From Bacteroidia bacterium (lineage in GTDB: Bacteria > Bacteroidota > Bacteroidia > Bacteroidales > Azobacteroidaceae): DNA of 21,424 nt. The position numbers were made by a program, and so were the translations under genes. Location of the stretch: contig BNTV01000085.1 in assembly GCA_025996865.1 (NCBI GenBank), positions 1 through 21,424 on the forward strand, given 5' to 3'. The notes beneath the pieces are model-generated. The model saw only the letters and a program-made list of their open reading frames with translations, did not search any database and was not told the origin of the DNA. Positions within the stretch are counted from its first letter, which is position 1. Each line of letters opens with the position of its first letter. Below, piece by piece: positions 15,176 to 21,424 of the stretch.

Positions 15176-16321
15176 TCAGGCATGTAAATAATCAAGAAAT
15201 CTGAATGCATTATCACTGGTATATTTTTTTGAGGTTTGTAATGCATTTTCTCTATAATCAGTCCCTTCCTTTTCTTTTATAGACCGTACATATTTTGTCA
15301 TTCCATTAATGTCTTCACTTGTAAAACATTTGCCAACTTGATTTTCATTGATCAAATGTGATAAATCCGAAAAATCCTCAGCTATCCCCAAGATGGGTAT
15401 TCCAAAAGACAGCAAATTATAGGTCTTGCTTGGAATACAGACCAATTCTGCGCCTTTGGTTACCGAAACCACTCCTATATGAGCAGACGATAAGCAATCT
15501 AAAAATAAATCTTTGCTTTGATAGGAAAGTACTAAACAATTTTCCAATTTCAATTCAGTTATCAAGTCATTGATAATTTGTTTTTTCCATCCTTCTCCGG
15601 AAAAAACAAAAACCATATCTTTTTCGTTTTTGAATTGATTGGCAAGATACACCAATGATTCTAAGTCATGTCCTTTCCCCATATTACCGGAATACAAAAT
15701 GATAAATTTATTTTCCAGATGGTGTTTTTTTACAAACAAATTTTCAGTGGATAAACCGGATGTTTTTTTCATTGACTCATACCATACCGGAATAACATTT
15801 ACATTACACAGGGGAGAATATCTTTTAATCTCTTTGGCTATTCCGTCCGTTATGGCAAAAACATGATCAGCTTTCTTGAAAAATTTATTGTTGTATTTAC
15901 TCCACCATTTATTAATAACAGATTTTTCAGAAACAAATTTCCCTTTTACCAAACCTTCCGGATATAAATCGTAAATCAATACGGAATAAGCATTGGACAG
16001 AAAAGACGTAATAAAAGAAATTGTTGGCGGATTGGAACTTAAAAAAATATGGTAACCGCGGTATTTGAATAAAACCCAAAATAAAGATTGAATAGTCGCT
16101 ATTACCCATGATAAAGTACGGTCAATCGTATTCTTTTTGGTATATTTTTTGATGAAAGACAGCTGTATCTTTGGACTAATGGTCTCTTTATTTTTTATTT
16201 CTCCCGATATTAAAGCCACTTCATCATAGTTACCTGATTGAGCAAAGGCATTGACAATATCCACCATCAAATAGCCTGAACTTTGATTGATAAAAACAAT
16301 TTTCTTGCTTTTATTTTTCAT
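15176..16321 (-). CDS. Glycosyltransferase, GT4 (WbuB-like)
   Basis: A 381-aa GT-B glycosyltransferase. The N-terminal acceptor domain opens KKIVFINQSSGYLMVDIVNAFAQSGNYDEVALISG; the donor domain opens near IILYSGNMGKGHDLESLVYLA and holds the nucleotide-sugar segment GAELVCIPSKTYNLLSFGIPILG, the equivalent of the GT4 E-x7-E region. One hydrophobic patch near 72-120 could associate with the inner membrane. It overlaps the deacetylase-like gene upstream by 11 bases and lies 5 bases from the GNAT-like gene downstream. Donor and linkage cannot be read from sequence. Confidence 0.9.
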   Translation of the reverse strand: MKNKSKKIVFINQSSGYLMVDIVNAFAQSGNYDEVALISGEIKNKETISPKIQLSFIKKYTKKNTIDRTLSWVIATIQSLFWVLFKYRGYHIFLSSNPPTISFITSFLSNAYSVLIYDLYPEGLVKGKFVSEKSVINKWWSKYNNKFFKKADHVFAITDGIAKEIKRYSPLCNVNVIPVWYESMKKTSGLSTENLFVKKHHLENKFIILYSGNMGKGHDLESLVYLANQFKNEKDMVFVFSGEGWKKQIINDLITELKLENCLVLSYQSKDLFLDCLSSAHIGVVSVTKGAELVCIPSKTYNLLSFGIPILGIAEDFSDLSHLINENQVGKCFTSEDINGMTKYVRSIKEKEGTDYRENALQTSKKYTSDNAFRFLDYLHA

Positions 16322-17450
16322 GATTTGATTTGGTTATAAGATCGCCCAATTCCTCCGAGGTCATAAATTCCACCATCGGCCATCGTTTGATGATTTCTTT
16401 GAGAAGTAAATCCAATTTTTTCAAGCTGTTTGCCCGGTTTTCAGGATGCAACGAACCGGTATAATTGACACGATGCGAACTAATGGTTGCCGGTTTATGA
16501 CAGCGGAAAGCGATATTTATTTCATTTAAACAATCATTGACCCAATCTTTATCGCGGGAATGTTCCCAACTGCTTGGCTCAAAAAAACAATTTCGGGTTA
16601 AGAACACTTGTCCAAAACGATTTTTCTTACCGATGTATCTGAAATGCTTTTTATATTCATGGTTGCCCAAGGGTTCCAATTGAATTTTTCCCGTCCCGAT
16701 ATATTTGATTCCGCAATCATCCAAAACGCTTTCTAATGAGTTGTTAAACGGTCCATTGGTGGGTATGAAATATTTTGCTCTGTAGCCATACAGTTTTTCA
16801 AAATCATCCAAACCTGTCGTAATCACTTCTTGTAAATAGGCTAAATCGTCTATTTTGTCTATGTCGAAAGCAGCTCTTAAATCCGGCAGTCGTTCGCCGT
16901 TTAAGCTTCTACTAACGCATGGAATACCCTGTGCGAAAAGTGTTTTTATAGTCTTGTCATCTTCCTGTAAAAGTTGCATCCAACGTTGTACATTCAGATG
17001 TTCTCGTCCATGAAAAATGGGGACAAATAATCTTTTGTCAATCCCCTCTTTCCATAACTCATAGACTCTGTCGCAACCTTTATATCTTTTACAAGTTTCC
17101 GGAAACAATTCATATTCATATTGAGTAAAGCCATTGGCTTTTATTTTGTCAAAATCAGGATTGGCAACAACATTAACCCCTGTCATTACGGGAGTTCGAC
17201 CGGTGGAATCTTTATGTCCGGATAATATCTCAAACAACATTTCCAAATCTTCGTTTGATTCCAAGCAATCATAATTCAAATAGTGACTTTTCGAGAAATC
17301 GAATCCTAAAGATGACAACTTATTAAAAGCCTCCTTGGTGGACATATAAATTGATCCCCAATCGTCGGATTCGATAACGACAATTTTGCGTGGGGTTCGC
17401 CAGCCGGGGAGGTTGCTGATGTATCTTTGCAGATCGCGTTTAAATTTCAT
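16311..17450 (-). CDS. Polysaccharide (de)acetylase-like protein, NodB-related
   Basis: A 379-aa cytoplasmic protein starting MKFKRDLQRYISNLPGWRTPRKIVVIESDDWGSIYM. The ESDDWG near residue 30 sits where NodB enzymes have their catalytic/metal Asp pair, and VFVPIFHGREHLN-type and TISSHRVNY motifs supply histidines. It belongs to a family often labelled polysaccharide (de)acetylase in Bacteroidota polysaccharide loci, distinct from the classical NodB protein at 13365-14192. Its ATG overlaps the upstream glycosyltransferase stop (ATGA), and its last 11 bases overlap the next glycosyltransferase. Activity is inferred from motifs only. Confidence 0.75.
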   Translation of the reverse strand: MKFKRDLQRYISNLPGWRTPRKIVVIESDDWGSIYMSTKEAFNKLSSLGFDFSKSHYLNYDCLESNEDLEMLFEILSGHKDSTGRTPVMTGVNVVANPDFDKIKANGFTQYEYELFPETCKRYKGCDRVYELWKEGIDKRLFVPIFHGREHLNVQRWMQLLQEDDKTIKTLFAQGIPCVSRSLNGERLPDLRAAFDIDKIDDLAYLQEVITTGLDDFEKLYGYRAKYFIPTNGPFNNSLESVLDDCGIKYIGTGKIQLEPLGNHEYKKHFRYIGKKNRFGQVFLTRNCFFEPSSWEHSRDKDWVNDCLNEINIAFRCHKPATISSHRVNYTGSLHPENRANSLKKLDLLLKEIIKRWPMVEFMTSEELGDLITKSNHEK

Positions 17451-18655
17451 GTTAATAATGAGTTATATAGATTTATATAATCAATATATCTGTTATCCTT
17501 GTTGTATAAGTCAATAGCACGTTGTCTGCATTCTTTTGAAAAAAATGTTTTCCCGTTTTGCTTAATTGTATCTATTGCTTTCTTTAAATCCGCTATATTC
17601 CCTTTTTCAACAACAAAACCGGTTTCAATAGAAACTGCCTCCGGACTTCCTCCTGTATTATAGGTAATTACCGGCGTTCCGCAAGCTAATGCTTCAATAT
17701 TGGTAGTCGGGAAGTTATCTACCCATGTAGGATTCATAAATACGCCTGCTGCCGAATACAATTGTGCCAGTTCTCCTATGTTTTCTGTTCTTGAAATTCC
17801 TATTATACCTGCCGGTAATTTCTCTTTTTGTTTTTTATTTAAACCCACTAAAACAATGACATATTCATCATTGATTAGCTTATTTAACTCCAGAAAGTCA
17901 TTATATGCTTTTCGTTTATTCCAAGTATTGGCAACTCCTAATATGATGAATTTATTAGGTATTGAATATTTTTTTAGGATTTGATTATATTGAATGGGTT
18001 GAAATATATTAATATCAATTCCATTATTAATTACCATACTTTTCTTCTCTCTTAAATAAGATTGTTTGACAATATTCGCTAACCATACGGACGGAGTTAC
18101 TATTGTTAAGTTTTTACATGAAGAAAAAAATTCCTGTTTCTTATAGAAATTAGCTTTTGAATTATCACGGAACAAGCTACGGGGATAACCTTTTTGATTA
18201 GGGCAGTTGTTACATTCGGATTTCCACTGATTGCAATTTACAGCATCAAAATGAGAACAATGTCCGGTTATAGGCCAGCAATCATGAAAAGTCCAAACGA
18301 CAGGGATATTTAGTTTATTCAAATACCCAAATAATATTTCATAATTAATATAGTAACCATGTAAATTATGTATATGGATAATATCCGGGCTAATTTGTTG
18401 TATTTTTCGTATTAATTTTTTTGTGGCAAAAACAGAAGCTAATCCATGTTTATCTAATAATAAACTAATTAATCCATGCAATTTTATTCCAAGCGATGTT
18501 TCTATCTTTATCAGTTTGGATTGGCTTTTGCGGGCAGTTCGTCCATAGGCTATGTAGCTTTCATAATTATGGGCGATTGCCGTTTTGCCTATATCTTCAG
18601 CTATACGACCCGTACTTCCGATATTGGTAGAAACATTTATTTGGAGCAGTTTCAT
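17447..18655 (-). CDS. Glycosyltransferase, GT4, cysteine-rich WcaC-like
   Basis: A 402-aa GT-B enzyme. The N-terminal domain has DIIHIHNLHGYYINYEIL followed by WTFHDCWPITGHCSHFDAVNCNQW and ECNNCPNQ, a His/Cys-rich segment typical of colanic-acid-type GT4 enzymes. The donor domain starts at KFIILGVANTWNKRKAYNDFL and contains NPTWVDNFPTTNIEALACGTPVITYNTGGSPEAV, with the two glutamates of the E-x7-E-type motif. The start at ATG 18655 overlaps the upstream gene by four bases (ATGA), and its own stop overlaps the next gene the same way. Donor unknown. Confidence 0.93.
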   Translation of the reverse strand: MKLLQINVSTNIGSTGRIAEDIGKTAIAHNYESYIAYGRTARKSQSKLIKIETSLGIKLHGLISLLLDKHGLASVFATKKLIRKIQQISPDIIHIHNLHGYYINYEILFGYLNKLNIPVVWTFHDCWPITGHCSHFDAVNCNQWKSECNNCPNQKGYPRSLFRDNSKANFYKKQEFFSSCKNLTIVTPSVWLANIVKQSYLREKKSMVINNGIDINIFQPIQYNQILKKYSIPNKFIILGVANTWNKRKAYNDFLELNKLINDEYVIVLVGLNKKQKEKLPAGIIGISRTENIGELAQLYSAAGVFMNPTWVDNFPTTNIEALACGTPVITYNTGGSPEAVSIETGFVVEKGNIADLKKAIDTIKQNGKTFFSKECRQRAIDLYNKDNRYIDYINLYNSLLT

Positions 18656-19740
18656 TTATCGTTCACAATAAATTGATAAAATTCTTCGCAAATTAGCTCT
18701 AAATCAAACTTTTTAATTGATTTTTTAGCCATCAGTCCCATTTGTTTTCTTCCTTCTTCATGCTCCATCAAATATCGTAGTTTTTCTTCAAAAAGGGCAT
18801 CATCAAATAAGGGAATCAAAAAACCATTTTTACCATCTTCAATCATTTCGGAAGGGCCTGCAATGCAGTTGTAAGAAACCACTGGTAAACCAGCAGACAT
18901 CGCTTCGCCAATAACATTAGGAAATCCTTCGCTACTGGAGGTAAAGGCAAATATCTTACTTTTCAACAAGTAAGATTCTATATCTTTTTGTGACCCGGTT
19001 AAAATAATAGCATCTTCTTTATTCAGTTTTTTAATACAGTTATGAAGATTTATGCTATTTGATTGTTTGATTGCGTCATCTCCAACTATGACTAATTTCC
19101 AATTCGGATCATTAATCTTTGCAAAAATATCAATTAAACGATCATAGTGTTTTGAAGAAATTAAGCGCCCTATACTTATTATAATATTTTCTTGCTTAAT
19201 GTTTCTATCAGTATCTATTTCCCTGATTGGATTTCCTATAATTTTACTATTTTTTATTTTATATTTATTACAATAGATATCTTCAGCTATTCTAGTTTGA
19301 AGAATTACGCCCTTGGCTTTAGGATATAAGTATTTTTTTAAGATTTCTTGTTTTCGTGAGAATTTTTTATTGGGTTGACATCTATCGGAAATATAAACCG
19401 GATATTTTAATCCTATTGTAGCCATCAAGACAAAATTATTCCATAATTCTCCAAAACTAAGAATTGTATCCGGATTTATTTTTTTTATTTCTTTTCTCAG
19501 ATACAAAAAAGTTTGTATAGTATATTGGAATCTTTTATTGTCGCGATATTCTATATCATGCTTGTGAAGACATACTTGTTCCGGAATACTAAAAAAACTA
19601 TCATGCTTTCGTCCATATAAAATTAAATGTATTTCATCATTTTTATGATTAGCACAATAAGTCACAATTTCGGACATTACTCGTTCCATACCTCCGGGTA
19701 TAAGAGATGGAATTAGAAATAATATTTTTTTTCCTTTCAT
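18652..19740 (-). CDS. Glycosyltransferase, GT4
   Basis: GT-B retaining glycosyltransferase. The start is taken as ATG 19740 (MKGKKILFLIPSLIPGGMERVM, 362 aa); an ATG at 19770 would add ten residues but overlaps an ATP-grasp tail remnant whose TGA overlaps 19740 as ATGA, which supports the shorter form. Seen: the GGMER acceptor-side loop, IIISIGRLISSKHYDRLIDIF at the start of the donor domain, and SSSEGFPNVIGEAMSAGLPVVSYNCIAGPSEMI with the catalytic E-x7-E glutamates. It is coupled to the downstream GT by another ATGA overlap. Donor and acceptor unknown. Confidence 0.94.
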   Translation of the reverse strand: MKGKKILFLIPSLIPGGMERVMSEIVTYCANHKNDEIHLILYGRKHDSFFSIPEQVCLHKHDIEYRDNKRFQYTIQTFLYLRKEIKKINPDTILSFGELWNNFVLMATIGLKYPVYISDRCQPNKKFSRKQEILKKYLYPKAKGVILQTRIAEDIYCNKYKIKNSKIIGNPIREIDTDRNIKQENIIISIGRLISSKHYDRLIDIFAKINDPNWKLVIVGDDAIKQSNSINLHNCIKKLNKEDAIILTGSQKDIESYLLKSKIFAFTSSSEGFPNVIGEAMSAGLPVVSYNCIAGPSEMIEDGKNGFLIPLFDDALFEEKLRYLMEHEEGRKQMGLMAKKSIKKFDLELICEEFYQFIVNDK

Positions 19741-19784
19741 TGTATTTTTATTAAATCTTCTACCATCCAATCATAAGGATTAAA
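19737..19784 (-). pseudogene. Remnant of an ATP-grasp gene 3' end
   Basis: Minus-strand codons from 19784 to TGA 19739-19737 read FNPYDWMVEDLIKIQ-stop. The ATP-grasp gene at 20355-21356 ends VNPYGWMIDNIITK-stop. The DNA over 19759-19783 matches 20374-20398 at 23 of 25 positions. The remnant's stop overlaps the ATG of the next glycosyltransferase (ATGA), the arrangement expected if a full ATP-grasp gene once preceded that glycosyltransferase. Confidence 0.65.
19759..19783. repeat. Direct repeat, copy B, flanking the acetyltransferase gene
   Basis: A 25-base sequence in the same orientation as 20374-20398, differing at two positions (19763 and 19771). The pair brackets one gene, the hexapeptide acetyltransferase, and overlaps its stop codon. 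Confidence 0.85.
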
Positions 19785-20352
19785 TCAATTTTGCTTGACA
19801 CCATGATGAAACATTCTCTTTTACAATTTTTGCAGGACTTCCCGCTACGATACAATTAGGAGTTTCGATACTTTTATTCACGGTGGCATTCGCTCCAATA
19901 GAAACATTATCGGCAATGGATATATCTCCAAAAATAATTGCTCCGGGACCTATATATACATTATCGCCTATTTGCGGCGCTTTAGGGGAACCTCCAGACG
20001 CACCAATATTGACACTTGCATGAATACGACAGTTTTTTCCAATTCTTGTTGCCGGATTAATCACTATTGTTCCATAATGAGCAATTGACAAACCGGGACC
20101 AAATACATTTTTCGGGATTGAAAAACCCAATTTTAAAGATAGTCTTCTATATCTTGAGTATGCAATTATTTGCAATATATTCCCTAATAACCCTCTTTTG
20201 ACATTGGTATAATATTCATATCGTCTCAATGATTTTTGAAATTGCCATACTAAATCAGGGAAAAAGAAATTTTTTAACGATTTTTTCTTCTTTCCACAAG
20301 CAGACTCATCGGCATTTAAATAGGACAGATAATTTTGTTTCGATTGAATCAT
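19780..20352 (-). CDS. Serine acetyltransferase-like hexapeptide O-acetyltransferase
   Basis: A left-handed beta-helix acetyltransferase of 190 aa from ATG 20352 (MIQSKQNYLSYLNADESACG). An ATG at 20385 is possible but would overlap the ATP-grasp gene by 31 bases. A basic helical N-terminal part is followed by FGPGLSIAHYGTIVINPATRIGKNCRIHASVNIGASG, in which the His of IAHYG matches the catalytic histidine of serine acetyltransferases, then hexapeptide rungs (IGDNVYIGPGAIIFGDISIADNVSIGANATV) and the SPAKIV end. In polysaccharide loci such proteins usually acetylate a sugar hydroxyl, so sugar O-acetylation is more likely than cysteine synthesis. The gene is flanked by 25-bp direct repeats (19759-19783 and 20374-20398). 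Confidence 0.9.
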   Translation of the reverse strand: MIQSKQNYLSYLNADESACGKKKKSLKNFFFPDLVWQFQKSLRRYEYYTNVKRGLLGNILQIIAYSRYRRLSLKLGFSIPKNVFGPGLSIAHYGTIVINPATRIGKNCRIHASVNIGASGGSPKAPQIGDNVYIGPGAIIFGDISIADNVSIGANATVNKSIETPNCIVAGSPAKIVKENVSSWCQAKLI

Positions 20353-20354
20353 AA

Positions 20355-21356
20355 TTATTTTGTTATAATATTGTCTATCATCCAACCATAAGGATTAACA
20401 TGACCTTTATGCCAAACCAATTGACTATCCCAATATCCTTCACAAGAATCATAAACACAAGCCAAAAATCCATAACTAATTTCAACGATTAGCGGTTGAG
20501 TATTTTTAAAAACATAATCAATAGCAATACATTGTGTCTTTAATTGTTGATTTAATTCAAAAGCAATCTTAACGCATTCTTCATCAATTTCATCCTTTCT
20601 GTAAATAATATTTCCACTACCGGAAGCTCGAAAATCATTTTCTCTAACCAAACGTTTTATTCCAAAGGCCTTCTCTCCAATTACAATGATTCTTATATCA
20701 AAATGATTATTTGGTATAAAATCTTGAAACAAAACATATCCTCTTTGTTTCCCATAAACTTTGGTAAATTCAGTAGGTATAATATGCCTCACCCCATTTT
20801 TTAGTAACTCAAGGAAAGTAATTTTATGTTTTTGATATTTATTAAATGAATCTTTAAAAGAGACAACACTATCACTTTTATGCCCCTTAGAGAATGATTG
20901 GTTGATTAGTTTTATTGCTTCGGATTGTTTTTTTACCAACTGAACATTTGTTGAACCAGCACCTCCTCTTAACTTAAATACTTTAGGATATTCTGTATTT
21001 TTTGCCCAACTTAGGGCCTCTTCTTTTGTATAAAAAATATGCGTTGTTACCAATGGTGCATTTATTGATTCTAATAAATATTTTTGCCCTACCTTATCAT
21101 CAAAATGCCAAACCGTATTAAAGTCTGGAAAAACTTTTTTCCCGGACATTTGTACCGAATATAATAATTGTTTGGCAAACAGAAAATCTTTGGGACTTGC
21201 ATGATGAAAGTGCCACATGAAAGCATCGCAATCAGATAATTGTTCTATAATATTATTATCGTAACAATTAACGATTTTATAGGATATATTTCTTTCTTTG
21301 CAATAAGCGATCCAACGTTCTGCAAATCCTTTATTATTATGAATAGCTATTTTCAT
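20355..21356 (-). CDS. ATP-grasp (RimK-like) ligase
   Basis: A 333-aa ATP-grasp enzyme that would join a carboxylate to an amine via an acyl phosphate. Seen: the ATP-binding lysine and glycine loop PKVFKLRGGAGSTNVQLV (about 124-141), the hinge YVLFQDFIPNNHFDIRIIVIGEKAFGIKRLVRENDFRASGSG, and the metal-binding region AIDYVFKNTQPLIVEISYGF, in which a conserved acidic residue is kept but the usual Asn of EIN is Ser. The N-terminal third (MKIAIHNNKGFAERW...SDCDAFMWHFHH) is a Rossmann-like pre-ATP-grasp domain. Location suggests amide decoration of a sugar acid or attachment of an amino acid to the polymer; substrates are not evident. It starts 2 bases after the stop of the preceding partial gene. 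Confidence 0.9.
   Translation of the reverse strand: MKIAIHNNKGFAERWIAYCKERNISYKIVNCYDNNIIEQLSDCDAFMWHFHHASPKDFLFAKQLLYSVQMSGKKVFPDFNTVWHFDDKVGQKYLLESINAPLVTTHIFYTKEEALSWAKNTEYPKVFKLRGGAGSTNVQLVKKQSEAIKLINQSFSKGHKSDSVVSFKDSFNKYQKHKITFLELLKNGVRHIIPTEFTKVYGKQRGYVLFQDFIPNNHFDIRIIVIGEKAFGIKRLVRENDFRASGSGNIIYRKDEIDEECVKIAFELNQQLKTQCIAIDYVFKNTQPLIVEISYGFLACVYDSCEGYWDSQLVWHKGHVNPYGWMIDNIITK
20374..20398. repeat. Direct repeat, copy A, inside the ATP-grasp gene 3' end
   Basis: This 25-base stretch encodes the NPYGWMI region of the ATP-grasp C-terminus and recurs with two mismatches at 19759-19783 on the other side of the acetyltransferase gene. Confidence 0.85.
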
Positions 21357-21358
21357 GA

Positions 21359-21424
21359 TCAGTTATCTAATTTGGAGGAAATAATTGATAAAAGCACATC
21401 CCGATGCGCTTCGTTTCTAATTAT
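21359..21424 (-). CDS. 3' end of an unidentified cluster gene (partial)
   Basis: At the window edge one minus-strand frame is open for 21 codons and stops with TGA at 21361-21359, ending IRNEAHRDVLLSIISSKLDN. The other two minus frames close at once. The stop lies 2 bases before the ATP-grasp ATG, the same tight spacing as elsewhere in the cluster, so this is probably the next upstream gene of the operon. Too little is visible to assign a family. Confidence 0.6.
   Translation of the reverse strand: MIRNEAHRDVLLSIISSKLDN

Overview
The window comes from a member of the Bacteroidota, most likely a Bacteroidales or similar polysaccharide-degrading lineage. The evidence is a SusC/SusD pair, the lack of clear Shine-Dalgarno sites, a TAnnTTTG-type promoter element and repeat families typical of that phylum. 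Every convincing gene is on the minus strand except a two-gene toxin-antitoxin module at 8064-8558. No tRNA, rRNA, transposase or CRISPR array was seen.

Region 1 (1-6495) is part of a polysaccharide utilization locus. In transcription order it holds a SGNH/SASA-type sialate O-acetylesterase (6495-4333), a SusC TonB-dependent receptor (4218-1018) and a SusD lipoprotein (991 to beyond the window edge). The esterase is bounded by repeats: a nested inverted-repeat element covers its 5' end and probably its original start codon, a REP-like hairpin pair supplies its stop codon, and a 15-bp minisatellite sits in frame inside it.

Region 2 (6496-6861) has no convincing gene. It contains a perfect 44-bp palindrome and a smaller hairpin.

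Region 3 (6862-21424) is a surface polysaccharide (O-antigen, capsule or exopolysaccharide) cluster, visibly AT-richer than the PUL and packed with ATGA and TAATG overlaps. From upstream to downstream it reads: 3' end of an unknown gene, ATP-grasp ligase, hexapeptide acetyltransferase, two GT4 glycosyltransferases, a NodB-like deacetylase, a third GT4, a GNAT/FemAB-like protein, a second NodB deacetylase, a NeuD/PglD-like sugar acyltransferase, then two triads of acyl carrier protein, ketoacyl-ACP synthase III and short-chain dehydrogenase, and finally a DegT/PglE-like sugar aminotransferase. The toxin-antitoxin pair is wedged in on the opposite strand before the aminotransferase.

My reading of how the genes work together is an inference. 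The aminotransferase makes a nucleotide 4-amino-6-deoxy sugar. The two KASIII/SDR/ACP sets build a short hydroxyacyl chain on ACP, either 3-hydroxybutyryl after one cycle or 3,5-dihydroxyhexanoyl after two. The PglD-like enzyme then attaches that chain to the sugar amine, and the glycosyltransferases place the sugar in a repeat unit. The 4,6-dehydratase, initiating phosphosugar transferase, flippase and polymerase are not in the window. Two short gene-tail remnants, one resembling a KASIII C-terminus and one an ATP-grasp C-terminus, show that the cluster was assembled by gene shuffling. One of them is half of a pair of 25-bp direct repeats flanking a single gene.
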